Below, in pieces: positions 24,862-34,663 of a stretch of 64,000 bases of DNA; position 1 is the stretch's first letter; the number at the start of each line of letters is the position of its first letter. The notes under the pieces were generated by a model that was not told the origin of the DNA, made no database searches, and saw nothing but the letters and a program-made list of their open reading frames with translations. Source of the stretch: Batillaria attramentaria (Eukaryota > Mollusca > Gastropoda > Batillariidae); assembly GCA_018292915.2 (NCBI GenBank), contig JACVVK020000199.1:253501-317500 (forward strand). The letters run 5' to 3'. Position numbers and translations under genes: made by a program.

Positions 24862-25560
24862 GTTAAACGCGCGATTTTCGTATTTGTAAGGATTTACAGA
24901 AGCCAGCTTATATGTTAGAACAGTTTTGCATGCGATTGCGCCTGTACGCTAAAAACAATCTAAAACACAAAACTCTTCTAGAGGAACTCTGACTGCAGAG
25001 ACCGTGCCGTAAACAACATTGTATCGCATTAATTAAGAGCTGTACTACTACTACTACTACTACTACTAATGAGTATTATATAGGCGCTTTACCCAATTTC
25101 ATGAATCGGCTCAAAGCGCCGCGAACTGAACCCAACACGCACGCTCACGTGAATCACACACATTCTCTCACACACTGGACATAAACACATTACAATCACG
25201 TGGTGCAAAGGGTCAGCTCAGCTATTTTAATTTCGGAATTTAGAATTGCATTTTTTTTTTTCAAATTTGGTAGGCTGAACATTTCCAAAGCAGAGGGGGA
25301 GGAAGCCGGAGTACCCGGAGAGAACCCCCGACGATCGGCCCGAATGAACGGTGCCACATACGAGAAGGAAATATTCTTTGCCCCGAGTGGGACTCGAACC
25401 CCTGACCTCTCGCATTGGTGACAGGTCTCTTAACCACTAGACCACCGACCGCCCCGGTACTAATTATACAGATAGAGTATTTCGAGCGTACAGGCGCGCT
25501 CACAAACGAAACTGCTCCAAAACATAAGTAGACTTAGCAAAGATGGAATTAACCTTTTTT
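24862..25560. mobile_element. Element C, rearranged copy with inverted arms, carrying SINE-B
   Basis: The left end (TTAAACGCGCGATTTTCGT, then TGCGCCTGTACGCT at about 24937) and the right end (reverse: GGTTAATTCCATC, then GCGCCTGTACGCTCGAAAT) are both the same arm of element C, facing inward. A full SINE-B at 25048-25456 splits the right part. The result is a foldback-like derivative of the family. Confidence 0.6.
25048..25456 (-). mobile_element. SINE-B reference copy, tRNA-derived, ~400 bp
   Basis: Read on the minus strand: a tRNA-like head with A-box region GGTGGTCTAGTGGTTAAGAG and B-box region GGGGTTCGAGTCCC, then CGTTCATTCGGGCCGATCGT and CTCTCCGGGTACTCCGGC. An AT-rich middle follows, then CTTTGAGCCGATTCATGAAA and the end GCGCCTATATAATACTCATT plus a short (TAG)n tail. 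The 3' end resembles GGCGCTATATAAA at the end of the CR1/L2 LINE at 37.7 kb, so that LINE is its likely partner. It is inserted in element C. Confidence 0.85.
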
Positions 25561-25618
25561 TCTCAAGTGACACAGAATGGTATTGAAACAGTAAAAACGG
25601 TCGTCAACATTAAAATCT

Positions 25619-25896
25619 GGGCCCGTATGTATAACTCGAGGTTAATTTAACCCACGGCTACGGGCCTAACCCAGACTAGGACAAAAGAAACCCCAAAACA
25701 AAATTAAATTTAAAAAGGAAGCGAAGAAAGAAAGACAAAAATCCTTCTATAACGGCATAGGCAACTTGCTGGAATGGACCCGCTTCCTGATGTAAAACAA
25801 ATAACAACAGAAAATGTAACCCTAGAGCTAGTTTAGTTCGAGGTTAGACTCTAACCCGGGTCTAAACTCCCTAACCCCGACTTTACATGCGGGCCC
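25619..25896. mobile_element. Small MITE with ~26-bp inverted ends
   Basis: Left end GGGCCCGTATGTATAACTCG; the reverse of the right end is GGGCCCGCATGTAAAGTCGG. The interior repeats GGTTA/TAACCC motifs. Confidence 0.6.
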
Positions 25897-26402
25897 TGAA
25901 CACTTCTGGCCCCTTTAACGTGACGCCTAATAAATATGCATGGGCAGATCTAAGATCAGTCCAAACTAAGCCTTCGCAAAGAATGACACACACAAAAAAA
26001 TCTTAATCGTGGGTCAAGGTTTTGGGGTCACGTGTCACGTCCTTTCCATCCTCACCCACAATTCCCCGGGGCGAGAAGTTCCGGCACGCCGGAAATGAAA
26101 GATGTCAAGTCGGGTTGATGAATGTTTGTCTCTTCCTGCAACTGACAGTTGCCACCTGTGATTGCGCTATCAAGCCGGTCGATCACGCTGACCCAGGAAA
26201 AAAAGAAAGGTTTTCTGAAAAGATTAAGTGTTCAGCGGTGGGCGTTTGGGTGCAAACAAACAGCCTCGTTTGTTTCGAGTGACAGTATTTCGGAATCCTT
26301 TCTTAGTTCAGTTACTGGCCGAAAATCGGCTGAGCGGGTTAGTGGGTAGGTATGTGGGGTTTTGGGAGTTTAACGCTCTTCTCCACCATGTAAGAGTGAT
26401 AT

Positions 26403-27743
26403 TGTTGTAGAGATCGCGAAAAGCCACTGCATTTCGATGGAAATTTCTAGACCATCCCAGAACATGCTGGTGCAGTAACGTCAGTAGATTACGTAACCTT
26501 GGAAAGATTCCGTACTTGCCAGTAAGTTGCGGAATGTTCTAGATCTGACCTGTTAGTATATACAGTACTCCTCGCTTAAGGTGACCCCCCACGGGACCAA
26601 AATTTTTTTTGATCTTATCCGAGGGGCACGCTAAACAGTCCTCTGATAAGATCAACTACCAGTTAAAAACTTGATCTTATCCGAGGAGCTCAATATTTGG
26701 CGATTATGTCATTTTTCACATTTTAGACCGAAAGACTTTCCGCCAAAATATGTAATTCTACACACACACACACACACACACAGGCGCGCGCGCGCGCACG
26801 CAAGCACAAACGAACGCCAATGCATATACCCCCCTCCCCTTTTTAATTTTTTTCCGAACCCTGTGGATCGCTCCCCCCCCCCCCCCCCCCCCAGCCGCTG
26901 ATGTCAAGCCCCCTCCAAACATCTTGCCCCTGTTACGTGGTTGAGGGATGGTTGCACTGATGTTTCGTGACCTGCAAAAGTACTTCAACTTGCCTTCCGA
27001 CTAAGCCTAGAAATTAACCAGGTCTCTCGCTCCCCCCCCCCCTCCCTCTCTAACAACATAAGTATCACCACCACCACCATCATATCGCCACATTGCTCCC
27101 TGCATTGCAGCTCTTATCTCTTTCACAAAGATTGTACCAATTTCTAGATCTGAAAGGACCCTGAACGAAATAAGAAATCTTTTTTAAGTATACTCATCTG
27201 CGGTAAACTATCTTTATCATCAGTTCATCAAAAACAAGCCCCCCCCCCCCCCCCCTTTCCAGTTTCCATTTTCAGTCTTTGGGTATCATCTCATGGAATA
27301 AAAATAAAAATTCGTCTGTTTCGTCTTCACATCGCAGTGCAAATCCGGGTGTTGTTTCCAAGGGAAGCCACTCTCATCACATGGATTTCATCTTAAGCGG
27401 TAGTCTTCTCCATTTGGGAACCAAAACGGGGGTGACGTAATCCGAGGTTTTCCCTTATCCGAGGTGACGCTAAGCGAGGAATTCTAAATGGTACAAAGAA
27501 GGCTTTTGGCCGGGACCAACAACCTGATTGATCTTATCAGAGGTGTGACCTTAAACGGTAGTGACGTTAAGCGAGGAGTACTGTAAGCAGACCTGCACAG
27601 CGTTCTGGGTTCTTCTCCTTCTTTCATGAGTTTGTTCTCCACGCATCTTCTGTTAATAAAGTATTAGAGTTATATCCTATTGTATCCCGTGTCTTCTCTG
27701 CGAGTGCACCGAGAGAGCGACATAGCCGGAGAAAAATACAACA
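26403..27743. mobile_element. Solo LTR, about 318 bp, split by a pogo-like element
   Basis: It begins TGTTGTAGAG and ends AAATACAACA, the TG...CA ends of an LTR. The 5-bp duplication GATAT (26398-26402 and 27744-27748) flanks it, and it sits exactly within a SINE-A copy whose halves join perfectly when it is removed. Without the nested element it would be about 318 bp, with an AATAAAG at about 27654-27660. No internal gag-pol is present, so it is a solo LTR left by recombination. Confidence 0.8.
26563..27583. mobile_element. Pogo/Tigger-like non-autonomous DNA transposon
   Basis: Terminal inverted repeats begin CAGTACTCCTCGCTTAA at the left and end TTAAGCGAGGAGTACTG at the right, flanked by TA (26561-26562 and 27584-27585). 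The form of the ends and the TA target match Tigger/pogo elements of the Tc1/mariner group. Inside, the motif CTTATCCGAGG recurs near both ends, like subterminal transposase sites. The interior holds (CA)n-(CG)n, C-runs and no transposase frame, so it depends on an autonomous relative. Confidence 0.75.
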
Positions 27744-27912
27744 GATATCAAAGACAGGGCAGTGAGAAAAAGGTAAAGAAATATTTGGCCCCAGCCGGGA
27801 CTCGAACTCACGACCCGAGCATTGAAAGTCCAACGCTTTACCGGCTATCCCGGCTCCCCAGTGCGGTTAGGTACGATTGTGCTGCATCATTAATACGTAT
27901 ATTTTAGCAGTG

Positions 27913-28500
27913 GGCAGGAAGAGCGGTGGACAAAAATACATCAAACATCACAATACTTTTAGTCCTATCACGAACGGCCGTCAATCATATTATTTCAAAT
28001 TTCATTTCAAATACACCACAAGTCTACTATCAGAATGCGTGACTAATAAACTATAACCTCCACAGAATTGTCAGCAGTCAAGTCAACCATCACAATAAAT
28101 GATGCATTTGCCAGGAAGAGCGGGGAACAACAACAACAAAACACTTCAGCCATCACAATACTTTTACTCCTATCATAAACCGTCAACCATATGATGTCAA
28201 ACACACCACCAGTCTACTGTCAGAATACGTGACTAATACACTATAGCTTCCACAGAATTGTCAGCAGTCAAATCAACCATCACAATGAATGATGCATTTG
28301 CCAGGGAGAGCGGAGAACAAAAATACTTCAACCATCACGATACTTTTACTCCTATCATGAACCGTCAACCATATGATGTCAAACACACCACCAGTCTACT
28401 GTCAGAATGCGTGACTAATACACTATAGCTTCCACAGAACTGTCAGCAGTCAAATCAACCATCACAATGAATGATGCAGTGGGCAGCAGGAAGAGCGGAG
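27913..28500. repeat. ~190-bp satellite, three units
   Basis: CAGGAAGAGCGG recurs at about 27915, 28112, 28302 and 28488. The last two units match best; the first is most diverged. Confidence 0.85.
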
Positions 28501-28806
28501 AACAAAATAAACTACCGCCTCAGAACGGTAAACATCCTGTCTTTCGACATCACGAGTCCGGACGGGTCACGAAGGACAGGCCAGAAGACGACTAGCAATG
28601 AATAATAATACAGAGCATTGGCCGGCAGTTCAAGTCAGTGGCGGTAGTAGGCTAAGACAGGAGACGCTCTGCCTCACAAAAGGACATTGTGACCAGAATT
28701 TTCGATGACCGAGCGGCTTTAAGAGCATGCCAGGCAAGGGGATGGTTTGACGTGGGCTGGACAATTTCGGGTAATGACGTGAATGGAGTTAATCGTTTGA
28801 CTAGCC

Positions 28807-28966
28807 GGGGAGCCGACTGGTAGAGCGTTAGAGTTTAAGTGCTCGGGTCGTGAGTTCGAATCCCGGTTGGTGCCAAATATTTGTGCTGGGTTTTTTTCTC
28901 GTTGCCCCGTCTTTGATATCACCCATACGTGGTGGAAAAGGACGTTAAACTACCCAACCATCCACC
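28807..28966 (+). mobile_element. SINE-A copy with target duplication
   Basis: Flanked by CGTTTGACTAGCC (28794-28806) and CGTTTGACCAGCC (28967-28979), one mismatch. Confidence 0.9.
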
Positions 28967-29699
28967 CGTTTGACCAGCCAGTATTTATATTGTTTGTGTG
29001 TTTAAGTGTTTGTTCCTGTCACATTTACAAACTAGACTTGAAATTTAACCGAATTCAAAAGCATGAATGGCAAGTAGAACTTAAAATGGAATTTCCGTTG
29101 TCACTGTCATGTTGTCTTACGCAAACAGTGCAGCCTACAGCACTATTTTCGGCGTTTTTTTTCCACATGAATTAAAACAAGGACATCGGAAAAGAAAGAG
29201 AGGACGGCAAAATTTAATGCTTTGCTCTTGAGAAGAAGAAAAAAATGCATGCTGTCAAAAGGAAGGACAAAGTACAAGAGACATCTAGCTGGAAATCTGG
29301 ATCTAAAAAATTGTAATTTACAAATCATACGATCTTGTGACTGTCTTCGGTTATAAACTCTTCTGCTTTGGTGATTACTGAACTTTTGTCAAACAAATTC
29401 TGTTCAGTGCAGACCATTTCTTTGGCAGGTGAAAAGCCATCTACGTATTTGGCAGCCAGAAAAAAGGTAACTGGTTCTGGCTTAATGCACTAGTTTTCTA
29501 AAGATTCCAAAAAACGTCTATTCAGCACTTTTATCAGAAAAGTTCGGCCAGACACGCAATTCCACGCCAAAGTACATAGTTTTTTTTATCATTCTTAGCA
29601 CAAAGCAAACGTCAGATAAACCTTCTTCAACAGCCATGTAAATCAGACGCTAATGACTCGAAACCCACAAGAAGGAAGAAAGCTAACGGAGGGAAGGAA

Positions 29700-30225
29700 A
29701 TGACTTTGTTTCGCGAACGTTACTCCGAGGGGGCTGAACCGGCCGATCCCTCTATTATTCCGTTCCACTGAACTCCCTGATGCCGGGAACCGGGGATCGA
29801 TGGAAACAATAACTGCGCGACAAACCAGCCCTGTATGCAGAGCAATGTAAATGTTTGACTACATCCTCCGTTGCAGCCATAATTCTGGTCTTAGCTACCT
29901 CCCGGCCCGACGCTTCGGGTATTAGAGTGTTTGTCGCTAAAGACCCCTGTCATAACTTTTATGGGCGCTTGCGCTGCTCGCAACAAATTGCCTGCGAGTT
30001 CCGGGCTTGAGTTATGAACGCCGCCGAGATGTCTCCTGATTTGTGACGGATGCAAGAAGCCGGCGTGTCGTGCCGCGAGCATAAAAACTTGTGGAGCGGA
30101 TACTGTTGATCGCACGGACAGTTTGGCTTTATGTGCATGACGAAAGTAATAAAAGGTAACGCCTTATGCATGAGTACGAAGATCGAAGCAAATGCTGAGC
30201 GGGTGCTACTGAACCACCAAAACCC
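29700..30225. other. Complex unique DNA, candidate conserved non-coding element
   Basis: Repeat-free, CpG-containing sequence with CATAACTTTTATGGGCGC and AAAGTAATAAAAGG, resembling Hox/Cdx-type sites. No frame of note. Confidence 0.25.
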
Positions 30226-30237
30226 CAACCCCCCCCC

Positions 30238-30278
<41 letters not shown>

Positions 30279-30470
30279 AACAGAAAAGAAAAAGAAAAAA
30301 AGAAGAAGAAAAAACAACAACAAAAAACAAACAAACAAACAAACAAAAAAAACAAAGAAACAGTAAACAAAAAACCACCACTACCAACAACAACAAACCA
30401 CAAAAAACACCCCAAAACCACCACCCCCCCCACCCCCCCACCCCCAAAAAAAAAGAAGAAGAAAAAAAAA
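30225..30470. repeat. A/C-rich low-complexity tract
   Basis: C-run, A-run, (AAAAG)n, (ACAA)n, then mixed CCACCCCC. Frames here are by-products. Confidence 0.8.
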
Positions 30471-30625
30471 AAGCCCGGTAGCCAGGAAAAACAGATATCA
30501 CATATCAGAATTGCGGCCTGGACTCGAACCCACATTTCGCCGTGACAGCGGTGAGGCCGTTCAGTAGCGCAGCGACTAAGTACAACGAGCTACCTATAGA
30601 CCACCTCTCACATTCGGCTATCCCC
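30470..30625 (-). mobile_element. SINE-C copy, 3'-truncated
   Basis: Head and the CCTGGCTACCGGGC segment are present; the 3' part is replaced by a low-complexity tract. Confidence 0.7.
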
Positions 30626-31247
30626 CCCCCCCCCCCAACCCTTTGTAATATAGTAGAGATAGTACTAAACGAGTGTTTACAAACAGCAAAAGCAATTTTT
30701 TAAAACTCAGTTTTAAAACCAATGCACTGTACATACGTTTATAGTGAGTTAAAAACCCTCTTTGTTTGTACAATGGATATTCATGCATGCGCGTGCAGTC
30801 AGTATTGCTATACAGGCAACTGTTCTTGTGTAATGAATATTTTATGAGCGTCTATAGCGAGTCGAACTACATGTATAAAGACAGCGTATCTAGATCTTGC
30901 GTCCCTAATCAACTTGAGGCGGGGGACGTGAAACACGAAGACTATCAACGTTTCTTTCATGAAGACGGGTTGCAAGCAAATTCTTAACTCATTTCTTTAC
31001 CAAGTACGTTTGGGGTTGTGCAGCCAGTAACTTCACCAATAATAATCTTCATTAAGTTAAGTGTCTCTCTATACCAGTGTTTACTGTGTACCAGCCTACT
31101 TTACATCACAACATAAAATTTTTACATTAGAGGTTTTTGACTAGCATCATACCTCACAGTAATGGCGTACACCATCGTGCCAGTTACGTAATGTAGTACA
31201 GGATAGGATAACGTATTCCGCTGTAGTCTAGGGTTTTGCACGAAACA

Positions 31248-32110
31248 GTAGTGTAGTGTAGTGTAGTGTAGTGTGGTGCGGTGTAGCGTGGCGTAGTGTA
31301 GTGTAGTGTAGTGTAGTGTAGTGTAGCGTGGCGTGGCGTAGTGTAGTGTAGTGTAGTCTAGTGTAGTGTGGTGTGGTGTAGCGTGGTGTAGTGTAGTGTA
31401 GTGTAGTGTGGTGTGGTGTGGTGTGGTGTGGTGTAGCGTGGTGTGGTGTGGTGTGGTGTAGCGTGGCGTGGCGTAGTGTAGTGTAGTCTAGTGTAGTGTG
31501 GTGTGGTGTGGTGTGGTGTGGTGTGGTGTGGTGTAGTGTAGTGTAGTGTAGTGTAGTGTGGTGTAGCGTGGCGTGGCGTGGCGTAGTGTAGTGTAGTGTG
31601 GTGTGGTGTGGTGTGGTGTGGTGTGGCGTGGCGTGGCGTGGCGTAGTGTAGTGTAGTGTAGTGTAGTGTAGTGTGGTGTGGTGTAGTGTGGTGTAGGGTG
31701 GTGTGGTGTGGTGTGGTGGGGTGTGGTGTAGCGTGGTGTGGTGTGGTGTAGCGTGGCGTGGCGTGGTATGGCGTGGCGTGGCGTGGCGTAGTTTAGTGTA
31801 GTGTAGTGTAGTGTGGTGTGGTGTGGTGTAGCGTGGTGTGGTGTGGTGTAGCGTGGTGTGGTGTGGTGTAGCGTGGCGTGGTATGGCGTGGCGTGGCGTA
31901 GTGTAGTGTAGTGTAGTGTGGTGTGGTGTGGTGTGGTGTAGCGTGGTGTGGTTTGGTGGCGTGGTATGGCGTGGCGTAGTGTAGTGTAGTGTAGTGTAGT
32001 GTAGCGTAGTGTACTGTAGTGTGGTGTTGTGCAGTGTATTGTATCGAAATGCACTGTAACGTAATATAGTGCAATGCACCATACCATAAAGTGTCATACA
32101 GTAGCACGAT
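31248..32110. repeat. Pentamer satellite, G(T/C)GT(A/G)
   Basis: About 860 bp of 5-bp units that are nearly all GTGTA, GTGTG, GCGTG or GCGTA, decaying toward the right. The 289-residue minus-strand frame of Thr/His is an artefact of a period prime to three. Confidence 0.9.
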
Positions 32111-32199
32111 GTAATGCATTGTATTGCACTGTGCTGTTTCGTAGTGTATTGTACTGTATAAGTGTTTGTAGTAAAAAAAAAAAAAAAAAAAGTTAAATG

Positions 32200-32475
32200 T
32201 CTGCATGGATTTAAATTTGACTTAGTGGGAGTGTTGCACTTTGATAAGAGCCATCAAGGAACCGTTAAATCTTGCCTGATGTTCACATACAGGGCCAAAA
32301 CTGAAACAGAGTCAAGCACGTGGGATACTCGTGCGCGGTACGGAATGCGTTAAAGATCGGATGCTGTGCAGCTTCGAGGAAGAACCGATTTTATTTGCCA
32401 GTAAAAACTGATATGCCTGTGTAATTTCCTTTCTTGTGTGCATATAAAGAGAAAATTGGGACGGAGTCAACGCAG

Positions 32476-32514
<39 letters not shown>

Positions 32515-33146
32515 TTGCATATGAGTAACCTATCGCTGCAGCATAACGTCGATTTTACATGCATGGTGAAAGTGATATCAGGGATGGAATCTTTTCATGA
32601 ATATAGATACAAAATTAGTTGGGCGTCTTATACTTAGAAGGACAAGACAACTGCATTTTTCTCTAGTGTTCGAGCAAATGTCCCATTAGAGTTCTCTATT
32701 TCACCTCTCCCCTCCCCTCGTCCCCCCCCCCCCTTCACCCTTCTGAAGCATGTAAGCTATTATGTTAATTTCCGAGATGGACAAAACATAGAAATTCCGG
32801 GGAAGATGTGCTTATTTCTACATTTGGGGAATTACAACATTCGGACGGACACACTCGGGACTGAAAATGAAACCAATACAGATACAGATAACTTTATCGT
32901 CCTTAAAACAGGAAATTTGTCTTCGGCTTCAGCGACAAGTAAAGGAGATCATGAAATCACACAAGAGTTTGGCTTATAAAATCTCTCTCTCTCTCTCTCA
33001 TGCCTCTAGCTGCAGCAGCACCAATGGCTCACAAACACAACTTGTGCAATAATTATATGTAAAGCATCACATAATATGGTGTGCACTTGCAGAGACCAAA
33101 CAAGACCCGTTCCTTTATACACTAGAATATGTATACCAACACAGTC
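32200..33146. other. No gene recognised; a repeat fragment shared with 40.5 kb
   Basis: GTGGGAGTGTTGCACTTTGAT (near 32226) and its reverse at about 40480 belong to a shared dispersed repeat. (GA)n lies at 32478-32513. Confidence 0.4.
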
Positions 33147-33437
33147 AGAGGACCCTCATAAAACTAGAGCACGAGCGAAGACATTACTTGGCTTTTGGTC
33201 AGTGAGACACATCGCTACAGTGTCTAGCGGATGTTGAGTGCTGCACGATCTTTCTCGCTCAGTGTCAAAACGCAAACTGAGCTGTGAAATCAGGCTGCCC
33301 TTGGCTTTTACTGGGGTTTCAGGGACGCTGAAAACTCTGCAACTGTGACAGAGTTGACTGTGCTTGCACGGTCGACTCTGTAAAAAATTTTTCACACTCC
33401 GGAAAGCTTTTTGTTGGAAGCTTACATCTTTAAAATT
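33147..33437. mobile_element. MITE-D, copy 2, left arm missing
   Basis: The centre and right arm of MITE-D are present, from GGACCCTCATAAAACTAGAG to CTTACATCTTTAA. The left ~110 bp are lost. Confidence 0.75.
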
Positions 33438-34165
33438 TTCACAGAAGTTGTAATAGTTGTTTAAAAGACCCGAAAATCTATAAGTCGCTAACTTTGACAT
33501 AACACTAGTTTTTTGTTTTTTTTTTTTTTTAATTTTCTCATTGTCCCATTTTTGGTGGAAACCCATCACACATACTTCTCAGCTGAATTGAAGAATAGCG
33601 GTTCTGACAGATACATCATGTCTTATACTCATGGAATTCGAAAATAATGAGCAGGACGTACCTAGGACATACAGTTAGGTATAGTGTATATATTGTATGC
33701 GCACTCTTTGATCTAGCGTCATGGCACCGTACAAAGCCGAAAATCTTATTAGAAATCTCATTAGTGTGTGCGCTAGACCCCATGCTTGTGACAAACCTCA
33801 TCAAGTTATACATAACCAGTAGCGTGGAAACGCGTATAACGTGCGCTAGACGACTCCACAACGTTGGAGACTTTGTTGGAGCACGCGCATGGAACAATGC
33901 CTACTGCCATCAATATTTCATGTTACCACGCTATGCGATTCCAGTTCCCGTTTATCTGGCTCGTCTAATAGGTATACGATGACGGAGTGGATCTGTGTGA
34001 CCTTTCGCGAGAGGCTCAAAATGATGATGCTCAACAGTGAACCTTTGTTTTGTGCCAGAGACACAATACAAGTTTTATGTAAACTGTCGAGGCCAAGGAC
34101 CAGCTTTGTTGTTGTTGTTGTTGTTGCTTTTTGTTTTTGTTTTGTTTGTTTGTTTCTTTGTTTTT

Positions 34166-34568
34166 AATAATAATAATAATAATAATAATGAGTATTGTAT
34201 AGGCGCGTTACCCAATTTCGTGAATCGGCTCAAAGCGCCGCGAACTGAACCCAACACGCACGCTCACGTGCATCACACGCATTCTCTCACACACTGGACA
34301 TAAACACATTACAATCACGTGGTGCGAAGGGTCAGCTCAGCTATTTCAATTTCGGAATTTAGAAATGCATTTATTTTTCAGATTTGGTGGGCTGAACATT
34401 TCCAAAGCAGAGGGGGAGGAAGCCGGAGTACCCGGAGAGAACCTCCGACGATCGGCCCGAATGAACGGTGCCACATACGAGAAGGAAAAATTCTTTGCCC
34501 ATAGTGGGACTCGAACCTCCGACCTCTCGCATTGGTGACAAGCCTCTTAACCACTAGACCACCGACCA
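34166..34568 (-). mobile_element. SINE-B copy, full length
   Basis: (TAA)n at the 3' end, complete head ending CCACCGACCA, directly left of element C. Confidence 0.85.
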
Positions 34569-34663
34569 CTGCTTTTTCTCTTGCTTAAACGGGCTGATTC
34601 CATCATTGTCAAGCCAACTCATGCGCCTGTACGCTCGAAATACTCTGTCTTGATGATTAGTAC

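Larger units (their letters stand above)
26336..27858 (-). mobile_element. SINE-A copy split by the solo LTR
   Basis: Pieces at 26336-26402 and 27744-27858 join exactly at GATAT when the LTR is removed. Confidence 0.85.

Noticed and set aside
26756..26800. (CA)n-(CG)n as a separate regulatory Z-DNA element
   Set aside because: It lies inside the pogo-like element and needs no separate explanation.
31228..32097. 289-residue minus-strand frame rich in Thr, His and Tyr
   Set aside because: By-product of the pentamer satellite; every frame of such a repeat lacks stops for long stretches.
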